DNA of 64,000 bases from the NCBI RefSeq assembly GCF_000346615.1, contig NZ_ANNU01000024.1:52342-116341 (forward strand). The letters are read 5' to 3'. The translations under genes and the position numbers were made by a program. Position 1 is the first letter of the stretch. Each line of letters begins with the position of its first letter. Under the pieces are notes generated by a model that was not told the origin of the DNA, did not search any database, and worked only from the letters and a program-made list of their open reading frames with translations. The DNA is from Nafulsella turpanensis ZLM-10 (lineage in GTDB: Bacteria; Bacteroidota; Bacteroidia; Cytophagales; Cyclobacteriaceae). Shown one piece after another: positions 36,178 through 46,457 of the stretch.

Positions 36178-36621
36178 ATGGCTTTCTTTACCTCCGAATA
36201 TGAATGTAAGCTTGATGCCAAGGGTAGGTTAGTTTTGCCTGCCCGGATAAAGGCCAGCCTGCCGGAAACTTCCGGAGGAGAGCTTGTGGTTCGTCGTGGT
36301 TTTGAGCCTTGCCTGGTAGTGTATCCATTTACAGAGTACAAAAAAATTTATTCGAAAATTGCCTCGCTGAACGAGTTTAATGAAGAATACCGGAAGTTGC
36401 AGCGAAACTTCTTTAGGGGGAATACACAGGTGGAGCTGGATAATAACGGCCGCTTCCTAATCCCGAAGACAATGCTGCGCTATGCCAGTCTGGATAAGGA
36501 TGTGATTGTGGTGGGAATGGGGAATAGAATAGAGATCTGGAACCCGGAAACATATGAGGAATATTTAATTCAGGACCAGAGCGAGTTTAGTAAACTGGCC
36601 GAAAAATATTTGACTGAGTAA
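36178..36621 (+). CDS. mraZ: transcriptional regulator MraZ
   Basis: MraZ is the AbrB-like regulator at the head of the dcw cluster and represses it in studied bacteria. The 147-residue protein has two SpoVT/AbrB-like halves: ECKLDAKGRLVLPARIKAS (about 9-27) and ELDNNGRFLIPKTMLRYA (about 86-103). I use the ATG at MAFFTSEYE, the family start; a TTG six codons upstream is less likely. rsmH follows one base after its stop. GTGG repeats in its own leader suggest autoregulation. Confidence 0.93.
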   Translation: MAFFTSEYECKLDAKGRLVLPARIKASLPETSGGELVVRRGFEPCLVVYPFTEYKKIYSKIASLNEFNEEYRKLQRNFFRGNTQVELDNNGRFLIPKTMLRYASLDKDVIVVGMGNRIEIWNPETYEEYLIQDQSEFSKLAEKYLTE

Positions 36622-36622
36622 T

Positions 36623-37525
36623 ATGTCGTACCACCAACCAGTGATGCTTCAGGAATGCCTGGAGGGCTTGCAGCTTCGTGAAGGAGGCGTGTATGTGGAC
36701 CTTACCTTTGGAGGCGGCGGACACAGCCGTGCGATACTATCCGCTCTGTGTGGTGGACGTTTGTTTGGTTTTGATCAGGATGATGATGCCCGGAAGCAGG
36801 CAGAGCATATAGACGATACCCGCTTTCAGTTTGTGCAGGCCAACTTTCGTTACCTGAAGCGCTATCTTAAGCTGTATGGAGTGCAGCAGGTTGACGGAAT
36901 ACTGGCCGACTTGGGGGTTTCTTCTCACCAGCTGGATGAAGCCGAACGAGGCTTTTCCACCCGCTTTAACGCGGTGCTGGATATGAGAATGGACCAGCAG
37001 GGTAGTTTAACGGCTAAAGAAGTGCTGAATACCTACAGCGAAAAAGATTTGCACCGCTTGCTGGGGCAGTTTGGGGAAGTCAGAAATGCCCGTACACTGG
37101 CCGGAGCGCTGGTTGCGGCACGTACTAATCAGCCTTTCGAGCAGATTGATGAGCTGAAAGCAGTAGTAAACCGCTTTGCGCCAAAAGGGAAAGAGTATAA
37201 ATACCAGGCCCAGGTTTTTCAGGCCTTACGGATAGAAGTAAATGATGAGCTAAGGGCGCTGGAAGAGGCGCTGGAGCAGTCGGCCGAAGTCCTGGCAGAA
37301 GGTGGAAGGCTGGTGGTGATGTCTTACCATTCGCTGGAAGACCGGCTGGTGAAGAACTTTATGGCCAAGGGAAAGTTCAGGGGAGAGATGGAGAAGGATT
37401 TTTACGGAAATATGATTCGGCCCTTAGTGCCTGTTACCCGCAAGCCTGTAGAGGCAGGGGAGGAGGAGATAGCCACCAACAGCCGGGCCCGGAGTGCAAA
37501 GTTAAGAATTGCTGAAAAAGTGTAG
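36623..37525 (+). CDS. rsmH: 16S rRNA m4C1402 methyltransferase
   Basis: RsmH methylates the N4 of C1402 in 16S rRNA using SAM. The 300-residue protein shows the opening YHQPVMLQECLEGL, the SAM motif VYVDLTFGGGGHSRAIL, GILADLGVSSHQLDEAERGFS and SYHSLEDRLVKNF, all hallmarks. It follows mraZ by one base and precedes ftsL by 17 bases, the usual dcw order. Confidence 0.96.
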   Translation: MSYHQPVMLQECLEGLQLREGGVYVDLTFGGGGHSRAILSALCGGRLFGFDQDDDARKQAEHIDDTRFQFVQANFRYLKRYLKLYGVQQVDGILADLGVSSHQLDEAERGFSTRFNAVLDMRMDQQGSLTAKEVLNTYSEKDLHRLLGQFGEVRNARTLAGALVAARTNQPFEQIDELKAVVNRFAPKGKEYKYQAQVFQALRIEVNDELRALEEALEQSAEVLAEGGRLVVMSYHSLEDRLVKNFMAKGKFRGEMEKDFYGNMIRPLVPVTRKPVEAGEEEIATNSRARSAKLRIAEKV

Positions 37526-37542
37526 AGAGGAGAAGAGCGATT

Positions 37543-37923
37543 ATGGCAAAGAACAGACCAAAAGTTCAGAAGGAGAAAAAGGTAAAAAAAGGCCGCGGGG
37601 TCTTTAACTGGGTAGAGAAGACCATTGGTTTAGACGGGATGTTTAATGAAGGCCTGCCGGTTACCTATTTGCCATACATGATGTTTGTGGTATTAATTGG
37701 CCTTTTCTATATCGGAAACAGTCATTATGCCGATAAAACAAACCGTAAAATAACAAAGCTGGAGCGTGAGGTAGAGGACCTGAGGGCAGATTACACTACC
37801 CTGAAGGCCGACTATATGTTTTCCAGTAAACAATCGGAAGTTGCCAAAAGAGTAAAAGATTTAGGTTTAGTCGAGAGTCAGGAACCGCCCTACAAATTAG
37901 TTATACAAAAAGGTGAATATTAA
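37543..37923 (+). CDS. ftsL: FtsL-like division protein
   Basis: The 126-residue protein has a basic cytoplasmic N-terminus (KNRPKVQKEKKVKKGRG), one membrane helix (about 46-62) and a coiled coil (NRKITKLEREVEDLRADYTT), followed by a short tail. Size, topology and position between rsmH and the transpeptidase identify the Bacteroidota FtsL type, which activates septal peptidoglycan synthesis with FtsQ and FtsI. Sequence identity alone would be weak. It overlaps ftsI by 11 bases. Confidence 0.85.
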   Translation: MAKNRPKVQKEKKVKKGRGVFNWVEKTIGLDGMFNEGLPVTYLPYMMFVVLIGLFYIGNSHYADKTNRKITKLEREVEDLRADYTTLKADYMFSSKQSEVAKRVKDLGLVESQEPPYKLVIQKGEY

Positions 37924-40006
37924 GAAGTCAATTCTGGTAAGAGTACGGATTGCCTTTTTGCTGGTCTTCCTTTTTGCTGCAGGTATAGCCTATCGCATAT
38001 TCAACCTGCAGTTTATTGAGGGAAGCAAGTGGAGGGAAGTGGCTGCCAATACCAGCCTGCAATACCGGACCATCGAAGCCACCCGCGGAAATATCTATTC
38101 CGACAATGGGAGCTTGCTGGCAACCTCTTTGCCTTTTTACAGGGTTTGTATGGATCCTACCATTGCAGATGAGGAGGTGTTTAAGCAAAGTATCGATTCC
38201 TTATCCATTCGTCTTTCCCGCTTTTTTGGCGACAAAACACCTACAGAATATAAACAGAGAATCACCAATGCCCGCAAGGCCAAACGCCAGTATCTCATCC
38301 TCAACCGTGTCCAAATAGGGTATCAGGACAAAAAGGTAATGGAGAACTGGCCTCTCTTCCGCGAAGGCCGGTATCAGGGTGGAGTTATCTTCGAAAAGGT
38401 TGAAAAACGCTTCAAACCTTTCTCCACCCTGGCCCACCGGACCATTGGTTACATTAATGAAAATGATTACGGGGTAGGCCTGGAATATAGCTTTAATGAG
38501 CAACTGAAAGGCCGCAATGGCGAAATACTGTCGCAGAAGATGGCAGGCGGTAACTGGAAGCCGGTTTTTAATGAGTCGGATGTGCGGCCTGTGGAAGGGT
38601 CTGATATTGTAACTACCATCGACGTCAACCTGCAGGATGTGGCAGAGTCAGCCCTGCTTCGTCACCTTCAGTACCATTCTGCCGACAGGGGGTGCGTGGT
38701 AGTAATGGAGGTAGAGACGGGCTATATAAAGGCTATCTCTAACCTGAGCAGGAACAGCGATGGCTATTATTCTGAAACCTATAACTTCGCCGTAGGTCAG
38801 CAGGGGCTTCGGGATCCGGGTTCTACTTTTAAGCTGGCCACCATGATTGCCCTCCTCGAAGATACCAACCTTAAACCTACTGATACCATCGATACCGGTG
38901 ATGGATCTTATAAATTTTATAAGGAGACCGTTAGGGACCACAAACCGGGTGGATACGGTAAAATTACCCTTGAGGAAGCCTTTGTGGTTTCGTCCAATAT
39001 TGCCGTGGCCAAACTGGTGGATCAGCATTTTAACCTGCAGCCTGAGCGGTTTATGCAGTACATCCGCAATATGGGTTTAACAGAGCCTTTAGGATTTCAG
39101 CTAAAAGGGGAGGGAGTGCCTAAATTCCCGCCAATCAATAAGTGGAGTGGTATCACGCTTCCGTGGATGTCGCATGGTTACGGCTTTGAGATTACGCCGC
39201 TGCAAACGCTTAGTTTGTACAATGCAGTGGCTAATGGCGGAAAAATGATGCAGCCCATCCTGGTAAGTGCCGTAAAAAAGGCCGATAAGGTAGTACAGAA
39301 CTATCCGCCGGTGGTGCTGAACGAAGAAATTTGCTCCAAAGAAACCCTTAAGGAGGTGCAGCAAATGCTGGAAGGGGTAGTGGAAAGAGGAACGGCCCAG
39401 AATATTCGCGACAGCCATTATGCCATTGCAGGTAAAACCGGTACTGCTCAAACCCTTAGAAATGGCCGCTATGTGAGGGAGTATTATACTTCATTTGCTG
39501 GCTATTTTCCGGCAGACAAGCCTAAATACAGCGCCATTGTGGTTATTGATAATCCAAAAGGATATAATCAGTACGGTAGTGATGTGGCTGCCCCGGTATT
39601 TAAAGAAATTGCCGATAAGGTATATGCCACCGACCTTCAGATGCATGCTCCCTATCACCTTTCTGATAGTGTGGAACCAGGGGTGTTTCCTTTGGTGCAG
39701 GCAGGTTACCAACCTGATCTTTCGGAGATTATTGGAGAGTTAGGTATTAACCAGGGAGTGGCTCCTGCAGAAGACTGGGTAAAGGCTACGGTAGATAGTA
39801 ATCAAATTGAATGGACGCCTAAAAAGCTGTCGATGGAAAGTGTACCTGATGTGCGGGGAATGACCCTGAAAGATGCTCTGTACCTGTTAGAAAATAAAGG
39901 CTTGCGGGTGCAGTACAGCGGAAGTGGCAGAGTGGAGAGGCAGTCGCAGGCACCTGGAATGAAAGCTCTAAAAGGCTCAACGATTAAGTTAGATTTAGGA
40001 TATTAA
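37913..40006 (+). CDS. ftsI: septal transpeptidase with PASTA domain
   Basis: The 697-residue class B penicillin-binding protein has an N-terminal membrane anchor (about 8-29), a dimerisation domain, and the transpeptidase with SxxK at Ser304 (GSTFK), SSN at 360-362, and KTG at 508-510 (AGKTGTAQ). A single C-terminal PASTA domain begins near residue 642 (SVPDVRGMTLKDAL). Position in the dcw cluster makes it the division-specific FtsI/PBP3 equivalent. It starts with GTG inside the end of ftsL, and its TAA shares one base with the murE ATG. Confidence 0.94.
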   Translation: MNIKKSILVRVRIAFLLVFLFAAGIAYRIFNLQFIEGSKWREVAANTSLQYRTIEATRGNIYSDNGSLLATSLPFYRVCMDPTIADEEVFKQSIDSLSIRLSRFFGDKTPTEYKQRITNARKAKRQYLILNRVQIGYQDKKVMENWPLFREGRYQGGVIFEKVEKRFKPFSTLAHRTIGYINENDYGVGLEYSFNEQLKGRNGEILSQKMAGGNWKPVFNESDVRPVEGSDIVTTIDVNLQDVAESALLRHLQYHSADRGCVVVMEVETGYIKAISNLSRNSDGYYSETYNFAVGQQGLRDPGSTFKLATMIALLEDTNLKPTDTIDTGDGSYKFYKETVRDHKPGGYGKITLEEAFVVSSNIAVAKLVDQHFNLQPERFMQYIRNMGLTEPLGFQLKGEGVPKFPPINKWSGITLPWMSHGYGFEITPLQTLSLYNAVANGGKMMQPILVSAVKKADKVVQNYPPVVLNEEICSKETLKEVQQMLEGVVERGTAQNIRDSHYAIAGKTGTAQTLRNGRYVREYYTSFAGYFPADKPKYSAIVVIDNPKGYNQYGSDVAAPVFKEIADKVYATDLQMHAPYHLSDSVEPGVFPLVQAGYQPDLSEIIGELGINQGVAPAEDWVKATVDSNQIEWTPKKLSMESVPDVRGMTLKDALYLLENKGLRVQYSGSGRVERQSQAPGMKALKGSTIKLDLGY

Positions 40007-41469
40007 TGGCATTGCTAAAAGATATATTATATAAAGTAGCCCTGCAGTCGACTGCAGGCGATATGGAGCGGGAGATAGTCCGGGTCGTATTCGATTCGCG
40101 GCAGGTGGAGCCGGGTGTTCTTTTTGTGGCTGTGCGTGGTACGCAGGTCGACGGGCATGCCTTTATAGATAAGGCTATAAGCCAGGGAGCGGTGGCCATA
40201 TTAGCCGAAGAGATTCCGGCTGAAACACAGGAGGGTGTGACTTACCTGCAGGTGCAGGATAGTTCGGTTGCCCTTGGGGTAGTGGCGGCTAACTTTTACG
40301 GCAACCCCAGTGAAAAACTAAAGATGGTAGCTGTTACAGGCACAAATGGTAAAACAACCACTGTTACCCTTTTATACAAGCTGTTCAGGAGCCTGGGCTA
40401 TAATGTAGGTATGCTCTCCACGGTACGGAACCTGGTAAACGACCATGAAGTAGCGGCTACCCATACTACGCCCGATGCCGTTCAGCTCAACGCCCTGCTG
40501 GCCCGGATGGTGGAAGCAGGTTGTGGCTACTGCTTTATGGAGGCCTCCTCGCATGCTATTGTGCAGGGACGTATGAGTGGTCTGCAAATTGCAGGGGCTG
40601 TTTTTACCAATATAACCCACGACCATCTCGATTATCATCAGACCTTCGATGCGTACATAGCCGCTAAAAAGCAGCTCTTCGATCAGCTGCCTAAAACCGC
40701 ATGGGCGTTAACGAATATTGATGATAAGCGGGGGATGGTAATGCTGCAGAATACCAAAGCGGCCAAACATACCTATGCACTCAAAAAAGCAGCCGACTTT
40801 AAAGCAAAGCTTATCAGCAATACTCTGCAGGGGCTGGAGCTGGATATTGACCATAAAGTGGTTTGGTTTAAGCTGATAGGTGATTTTAATGCCTATAACC
40901 TGCTGGCTGTATATTCTGCAGCGCTTTTGCTGGGCGAAGATAAGGATGAGGTGCTGCTGCAGCTATCAGGCATTTCTTCTGCGCCCGGCCGTTTTGAGCA
41001 GCTCATGTCCAATTCAGGTATTGTGGCAGTAGTTGATTATGCCCATACACCCGATGCGCTGGAAAACGTGCTGCAGACGATCAGCAATTTCCGCACAGGC
41101 AACGAGCAGGTTATTACCGTGGTAGGCTGTGGAGGGAATCGGGATAAAACCAAAAGGCCATTGATGGCAGGAATAGCCGGAAACCTGAGTGATAAAGTAA
41201 TTCTTACCTCCGATAATCCGCGTAATGAAGAGCCGGAAGCAATTCTGTCGGATATGCAGGCAGGTGTAAGTGCCAGCCTGATGCGGAAAGTACTCACTAT
41301 TGCCGATAGAAAAGAAGCTATCCGGACGGCCTGTATGCTGGCTCAGCCAGGAGATATTGTACTGGTAGCAGGTAAAGGCCATGAAACCTATCAGGAAATA
41401 AAAGGAGTAAAGTACCCATTCGACGATCGGCAGGTACTGAGCGAAATGTTAAAAATGTTAAATAAATAA
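40006..41469 (+). CDS. murE: UDP-MurNAc-tripeptide ligase
   Basis: MurE adds the third residue to the peptidoglycan stem peptide in the cytoplasm. The 487-residue protein has the ATP loop GTNGKTTTV (about 111-119), [10 protein letters not shown] in the central domain, and DNPR (403-406), the motif that marks meso-diaminopimelate-adding enzymes. This predicts DAP-type peptidoglycan. Its ATG shares one base with the ftsI stop. Confidence 0.95.
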   Translation: MALLKDILYKVALQSTAGDMEREIVRVVFDSRQVEPGVLFVAVRGTQVDGHAFIDKAISQGAVAILAEEIPAETQEGVTYLQVQDSSVALGVVAANFYGNPSEKLKMVAVTGTNGKTTTVTLLYKLFRSLGYNVGMLSTVRNLVNDHEVAATHTTPDAVQLNALLARMVEAGCGYCFMEASSHAIVQGRMSGLQIAGAVFTNITHDHLDYHQTFDAYIAAKKQLFDQLPKTAWALTNIDDKRGMVMLQNTKAAKHTYALKKAADFKAKLISNTLQGLELDIDHKVVWFKLIGDFNAYNLLAVYSAALLLGEDKDEVLLQLSGISSAPGRFEQLMSNSGIVAVVDYAHTPDALENVLQTISNFRTGNEQVITVVGCGGNRDKTKRPLMAGIAGNLSDKVILTSDNPRNEEPEAILSDMQAGVSASLMRKVLTIADRKEAIRTACMLAQPGDIVLVAGKGHETYQEIKGVKYPFDDRQVLSEMLKMLNK

Positions 41470-41495
41470 GGCGGCGCCAGGCTCAAAGAAAAAGC

Positions 41496-42728
41496 ATGTT
41501 ATACTATATCTTCGATTTTCTGGATGAACGATTCGGCCTTACGGGGGCCCAGGTGTTTCAGTATATCTCTTTTCGTGCAGGAGGGGCGGCTTTCCTTTCT
41601 CTTTTAATTAGTATATTCTTCGGGAAAAGAATCATTCAGTTTCTTCAGAAAAAGCAGGTAGGGGAAATCATTCGTAATCTCGGTTTGCAGGGGCAAATCG
41701 AGAAAAAAGGAACCCCCACCATGGGAGGGATTATCATTATTGCCGCCATTGTTATTCCGGCCCTGTTATTTGCGAAGCTCGATAACATTTATATTATTCT
41801 GGTGGTGGTTTCCACCCTCTGGATGGGCTTTATCGGTTTTCTGGATGATTATATTAAAGTGTTCCGGAAGAATAAGGAAGGGCTTGCAGGGAAGTTTAAA
41901 GTGGTTGGGCAGGTCGCCCTTGGCCTTATTGTAGGGCTTACCCTGGTGATGCATGAAGATGTGGTAGTAAGGGAGTTTATAGAAGAGCCTTTGGTGGTGG
42001 AAGTGGATAATGCTTCGGTAGATCCGGGCGATGTGCAGACGAGTTATGTAGATGTAAAATCTTCCATTACCACCATTCCTTTTGTAAAGGACAATGAGTT
42101 TAATTATAACTGGCTAATGCCGTTCCTGGGCGAGCAGTACACCTGGGTGGTATATGTGCTGATTGTCATTTTTATAATTACCGCTGTTTCGAATGGCGCC
42201 AATATTACCGATGGTATTGACGGGCTTGCCGCAGGCACTTCGGCTATTATCGCGCTAACGCTGGCTATTTTTGCCTATGTATCGGGTAACGCTATCTTCT
42301 CTGATTACCTGAACATCATGTTTATTCCGGGTTCCGGTGAGCTGGTGGTGTTCTGTTCGGCCTTTGTGGGGGCCTGCATTGGCTTCCTGTACTATAATGC
42401 CTACCCGGCGCAGGTATTTATGGGCGATACCGGAAGCCTTTCGCTTGGAGGGGTTATAGCCGTGCTGGCGTTTGCTGTTCGTAAAGAACTGCTCATCCCC
42501 ATTATGTGCGGCATTTTCCTGGTCGAAAATATGTCGGTAATGCTGCAGGTAGCTTACTTCAAGTACACCAAAAAGAAATACGGAGAGGGGCGCCGCATCT
42601 TTAAAATGGCTCCCCTGCACCACCACTACCAGAAGCTGGAGTATCACGAATCTAAAATTGTTACCCGCTTCTGGATTATAGGAATTCTACTGGCTATCAT
42701 GACACTTACTACGCTAAAATTGCGCTAA
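41496..42728 (+). CDS. mraY: phospho-MurNAc-pentapeptide translocase
   Basis: MraY makes lipid I by moving phospho-MurNAc-pentapeptide onto undecaprenyl phosphate in the inner membrane. The 410-residue protein is about ten-helix and shows [12 protein letters not shown], the aspartate motif [34 protein letters not shown] and [11 protein letters not shown]. It is about 50 residues longer than the E. coli enzyme, with an insert near residues 150-200 as in other Bacteroidota. Confidence 0.96.
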   Translation: MLYYIFDFLDERFGLTGAQVFQYISFRAGGAAFLSLLISIFFGKRIIQFLQKKQVGEIIRNLGLQGQIEKKGTPTMGGIIIIAAIVIPALLFAKLDNIYIILVVVSTLWMGFIGFLDDYIKVFRKNKEGLAGKFKVVGQVALGLIVGLTLVMHEDVVVREFIEEPLVVEVDNASVDPGDVQTSYVDVKSSITTIPFVKDNEFNYNWLMPFLGEQYTWVVYVLIVIFIITAVSNGANITDGIDGLAAGTSAIIALTLAIFAYVSGNAIFSDYLNIMFIPGSGELVVFCSAFVGACIGFLYYNAYPAQVFMGDTGSLSLGGVIAVLAFAVRKELLIPIMCGIFLVENMSVMLQVAYFKYTKKKYGEGRRIFKMAPLHHHYQKLEYHESKIVTRFWIIGILLAIMTLTTLKLR

Positions 42729-42730
42729 AG

Positions 42731-44071
42731 ATGAAAAAGACCATTGTCATACTCGGGGCAGGCGAAAGCGGCACAGGTGCAGCCTTACTGGCGCAGCGGC
42801 AGGGCTTTGCTGTGTTCGTGTCGGACAAGGGAAGCATCGCGCAAAAGTATAAGGAGATACTGGAGATCGAAGGAATTGAGTATGAAGAAGGCCGGCATTC
42901 GGAACAAAAGATTTTAGTAGCTGATGAGGTGATAAAAAGCCCCGGTATTCCGGATAAGGCTGAAATGGTGCAAAAGCTGCTGGCGAAGAACATTCCTGTA
43001 ATTGATGAACTGGAATTTGCCGGCCGCTATACCCAAAGCAGGTTTATTGCTATTACCGGCACCAATGGCAAAACCACTACCACACTTTTAACTTATCACC
43101 TGCTGAAAGAAGGAGGCGTTAAGGTGGGCCTGGCAGGTAATATAGGCTTTAGTCTTGCGCGCCAGATTGCTGAAGGAAAGCAGTTCGACTGGGTAGTGCT
43201 GGAAGTAAGTTCTTTCCAGATCGATGGCTTCCGCAAGTTCAGGCCCGATGTGGCGGTTTTGCTCAATATTACGCCCGACCACCTCGACCGCTATAATTAC
43301 AGGCTGGAAGAATATATTCACTCCAAGTTCCGCCTGACTGAAAACCTGAGAAGAGAGGATGCTTTCATTTATAATGCCGATGACCCGATTGTGGGCAAAG
43401 AGATGGAGGGTCGTGTTTTTACAGCCCGTAAGCTGGCGGTAGGAGCCGGGGTGATAAAAGATTCTGGTGCCCAAATTAAACCGGATTTTCTGAATTTAAA
43501 AACTTCTAAAGAAGAGGTGCAAATCCCGCTGGCGGAACTGCCCCTAAAGGGAAGGCACAATAGCCTTAATATGGCTTGTGCTGCCTTGGCAGCCATGGAG
43601 GCTGGAGTGCCTGCCGGAAAACTCCCGGCCTTGCTTAAAAGCTTTAAAAATGCGCCCCACCGAATGCAGCCTGTTGCCACGGTTGAGGGGGTTACCTATA
43701 TCAACGATTCCAAAGCCACGAACGTGGATGCCACTTTCTATGCACTGGAGGCCATGCAAAGGCCTGTGGTATGGATTGCAGGGGGTATTGATAAAGGAAA
43801 TGATTATGGGCAGCTGACCGAAGTGGTTGGCAGGGTAAAGGTGTTGATTTGCCTCGGAAAAGACAACCGTCTCTTGCGGGAGGCTTTCGAGGAATTGATT
43901 CCTTTAATACTGGATACTTCCAGTATGGAGGAGGCTGTAAATGCCGCAAAAGAAGTAGCTGAAAAAGGCGATGTGGTGTTGCTTTCGCCCGCCTGTGCCA
44001 GTTTCGATCTCTTTCGCAATTACGAAGACCGCGGAGAGCAGTTTATGCGCTTTACAAAGGAGTTAGAGTAA
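42731..44071 (+). CDS. murD: UDP-MurNAc-L-alanine:D-glutamate ligase
   Basis: MurD attaches D-glutamate to UDP-MurNAc-alanine. The 446-residue protein opens with the nucleotide-sugar-binding ILGAGESGTGAALLA, has the ATP loop [11 protein letters not shown] (about 113-123), LNITPDHLDRY and PHRMQPVATVEGVTYINDSK. It starts two bases after mraY and is followed by ftsW after 25 bases. Confidence 0.95.
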   Translation: MKKTIVILGAGESGTGAALLAQRQGFAVFVSDKGSIAQKYKEILEIEGIEYEEGRHSEQKILVADEVIKSPGIPDKAEMVQKLLAKNIPVIDELEFAGRYTQSRFIAITGTNGKTTTTLLTYHLLKEGGVKVGLAGNIGFSLARQIAEGKQFDWVVLEVSSFQIDGFRKFRPDVAVLLNITPDHLDRYNYRLEEYIHSKFRLTENLRREDAFIYNADDPIVGKEMEGRVFTARKLAVGAGVIKDSGAQIKPDFLNLKTSKEEVQIPLAELPLKGRHNSLNMACAALAAMEAGVPAGKLPALLKSFKNAPHRMQPVATVEGVTYINDSKATNVDATFYALEAMQRPVVWIAGGIDKGNDYGQLTEVVGRVKVLICLGKDNRLLREAFEELIPLILDTSSMEEAVNAAKEVAEKGDVVLLSPACASFDLFRNYEDRGEQFMRFTKELE

Positions 44072-44096
44072 ACAGAGAATTTAACCATTTTCAAGT

Positions 44097-45254
44097 ATGC
44101 AAACCATTAAGCTTTGGGCAAACAGAAATCTGAAAGGCGACCCGGTTATATGGGTAATCGTGTTCTTTCTTTCTGTCATTAGTATACTGGTGGTATACAG
44201 TGCTACAGGTACGCTGGCGTATAAGCGCGATCAGCAGGTAGAGCAGTACCTTATTAACCATACCTTTCTGCTCCTTTTGGGTTTGTTTGCCATGTGGGTA
44301 GCGCATAAGGTTGATTACCGGTATTATTCCCGCATTTCCCGGCTGGCCCTGCTGCTGTCGGTGCCGCTTTTATTGTATGCATACTTCTTTGGCTCCAACA
44401 TTAACGAAGCCAGTCGCTGGATTGAGATTCCGCTGATCAATAAAACCTTTCAGCCTTCAGACTTAGCCAAACTAGCCCTTATCAGTAACCTGGCGGCCAT
44501 GCTTAGTAAGCGCCAGCAAAATATTGAAGACTTCAAAAAATCCCTGATACCAATCCTTATCTGGATAGGGATTATCTGTGGTTTAATAGCGCTTACCAAT
44601 TTTTCGAGTGCCATGTTGCTGTTTGCTACCTGTATGCTCCTGATGTTCGTAGGCAGGGTGCCTATCAAGTTCCTTTTTATGCTGGTGCTGGTTGGTTTAG
44701 TGGCGGGTTCATTTGCTTTTATGGTGGGGCAGCGGGGTGGAACGGCCGTAAGCCGTATTCAGGACTTTCTGGACCCGACTGAAATTTCCTTCCAGGCAAA
44801 ACAATCTTATATCGCCATAGCTACGGGTGGAATAACAGGAAAAGGGCCCGGGCAGAGCGATCAGCGCAACTTTCTTCCCCACCCTTATTCCGACTTTATT
44901 TTTGCCATTATTGTAGAGGAATATGGCTTGGCAGGAGGCGTGTTCGTCATCTTTCTGTACCTGGCGCTCCTTTACCGGGGCATGCTGGCAGTATCGAATA
45001 GTGAACGAGCCTTTGGTGGTCTGCTCTCTGCGGGCCTGAGCTTTGCACTGGTGCTGCAGGCACTGGTAAATATAGGGGTTGCAGTAGGAGTGCTCCCGGT
45101 AACGGGGTTACCGCTGCCACTGGTAAGTATGGGCGGTACTTCTTTGCTTTTTACAGGTTTGTCGCTGGGTATCATTCTGAGTGTGAGCCGTGGAGATATT
45201 AAGGAGATTAAACCAGTGCAAAAAGAATCAGGAAATTATGCCAAAGCGGCTTAG
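44097..45254 (+). CDS. ftsW: septal peptidoglycan glycosyltransferase FtsW
   Basis: FtsW is the SEDS-family glycosyltransferase that polymerises lipid II at the septum with FtsI. The 385-residue polytopic protein has about ten membrane helices and the family landmarks NINEASRWIEIPL, FQPSDLAKLALI, IATGGITGKGPGQ, YPHSDFIF-like HPYSDFIFAIIVEE and GLPLPLVSMGGTSLL. A 90-base gap, the longest inside the dcw genes, follows before murG. Confidence 0.95.
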   Translation: MQTIKLWANRNLKGDPVIWVIVFFLSVISILVVYSATGTLAYKRDQQVEQYLINHTFLLLLGLFAMWVAHKVDYRYYSRISRLALLLSVPLLLYAYFFGSNINEASRWIEIPLINKTFQPSDLAKLALISNLAAMLSKRQQNIEDFKKSLIPILIWIGIICGLIALTNFSSAMLLFATCMLLMFVGRVPIKFLFMLVLVGLVAGSFAFMVGQRGGTAVSRIQDFLDPTEISFQAKQSYIAIATGGITGKGPGQSDQRNFLPHPYSDFIFAIIVEEYGLAGGVFVIFLYLALLYRGMLAVSNSERAFGGLLSAGLSFALVLQALVNIGVAVGVLPVTGLPLPLVSMGGTSLLFTGLSLGIILSVSRGDIKEIKPVQKESGNYAKAA

Positions 45255-45266
45255 ACCAAAACCAAT

Positions 45267-45275
45267 TGTGGATAA
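45267..45275 (-). promoter_or_regulatory. consensus DnaA box in the ftsW-murG gap
   Basis: The minus strand reads TTATCCACA. The surrounding 15 bases, ATTGTGGATAAATAT (45265-45279), are identical to the sequence at 36110-36124 ahead of mraZ. Confidence 0.5.
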
Positions 45276-45344
45276 ATATATTCCGCTTCATACGTGATTT
45301 TGTCTTAAAAAATTCTTAATAATTGAAACTAAATTACCAAACCC

Positions 45345-46457
45345 ATTAAAAACCAACGACCATATAGGATTATTATCAGCGGCGGCGGAACGGGTGGTCA
45401 TATTTACCCGGCTATTGCCATTGCAGATGCGCTCAGGCAGCTAAGGTCCGACACAGAAATTCTCTTTGTGGGGGCAGAGGGTCGTATGGAGATGCAGAAA
45501 GTACCGGAGGCAGGGTACCTCATTGAAGGCTTACGCATCAGCGGCCTTCAGCGCAGGCTTACCCTTGATAATCTGTCCTTTCCTTTTAAGCTGATTGCCA
45601 GTTTCCGGAAGGCAGGTGCGATTGTTAAAAGCTTCCGCCCGGATGTGGTCGTTGGGGTAGGGGGATATGCCAGCGGTCCGCTCATGCTGGCCGCCACAGC
45701 ACAGGGTATACCGGGTGTATTGCAGGAGCAGAATTCCTATGCCGGCCTTACCAATAAATGGCTGGCAAAACGGGCGAAAAAGATTTGCGTGGCTTATCCA
45801 AATATGGAGCGCTATTTCCCGGCCGATAAACTGGTTTTTACCGGAAATCCGGTCCGGAAGGATATACAGCATTTAGAAGAGAAAAGAGCAGAAGCCTTAT
45901 CGCATTTTGGTTTTTCGGCTGATAAAAAAGTATTGCTGCTGATAGGTGGCAGCCTCGGGGCCCGCAGCCTGAATGAAGGGATGAAAAGGGATTTGGAGAA
46001 AATAAAAGAAGCAGGCGTACAGCTGATCTGGCAGACCGGAAAATTCTACTACGATTCCATGGTGGCGGAGCTGGGTAAAGAGCCGGCAGCGCATATCCGT
46101 ATGCAGCCTTTTATTAAAGAAATGCAGCTGGCTTATGCCGCGGCCGATGTGGTGGTATCCAGGGCAGGTGCCCTGTCGATATCGGAATTATGTCTGGCTG
46201 CTAAGCCTGCCCTGCTGGTGCCTTCTCCTAATGTGGCGGAAGACCACCAGACCAAAAATGCCATGGCCCTGGTAAACCAGGGGGCAGCGGTGCTGGTGAA
46301 AGACGGTGAGGCAGCTAACGGACAACTGGTGCCGCAGGCTTTAGCTCTCTTGGATAATGAGGCAAAACAAAAAGAATTAAGCAGGAACATCAGCAAACTG
46401 GCGAAGCCTGATGCGGCCCTGCAAATTGCAGAAGAAATAATAAAACTGATACCTTGA
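45345..46457 (+). CDS. murG: MurG glycosyltransferase with apparent ATT start
   Basis: MurG converts lipid I to lipid II on the inner face of the membrane. The frame is open from a stop at 45330-45332, and the conserved N-terminal loop SGGGTGGHIYPAIA, essential in the family, begins only about 13 codons later. No ATG, GTG or TTG lies between, so I place the start at ATT (45345), giving 370 residues, the usual size, with the start KNQRPYRIIIS as in relatives. The first conventional start, GTG at 45468, would delete the loop. The C-terminal half shows GGSLGARSLNEG and SRAGALSISEL. It overlaps murC by 4 bases. Confidence 0.9.
   Translation: MKNQRPYRIIISGGGTGGHIYPAIAIADALRQLRSDTEILFVGAEGRMEMQKVPEAGYLIEGLRISGLQRRLTLDNLSFPFKLIASFRKAGAIVKSFRPDVVVGVGGYASGPLMLAATAQGIPGVLQEQNSYAGLTNKWLAKRAKKICVAYPNMERYFPADKLVFTGNPVRKDIQHLEEKRAEALSHFGFSADKKVLLLIGGSLGARSLNEGMKRDLEKIKEAGVQLIWQTGKFYYDSMVAELGKEPAAHIRMQPFIKEMQLAYAAADVVVSRAGALSISELCLAAKPALLVPSPNVAEDHQTKNAMALVNQGAAVLVKDGEAANGQLVPQALALLDNEAKQKELSRNISKLAKPDAALQIAEEIIKLIP

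Noticed and set aside
45468..46457. murG starting at the internal GTG
   Set aside because: It would delete the conserved SGGGTGGH loop required in the MurG family.
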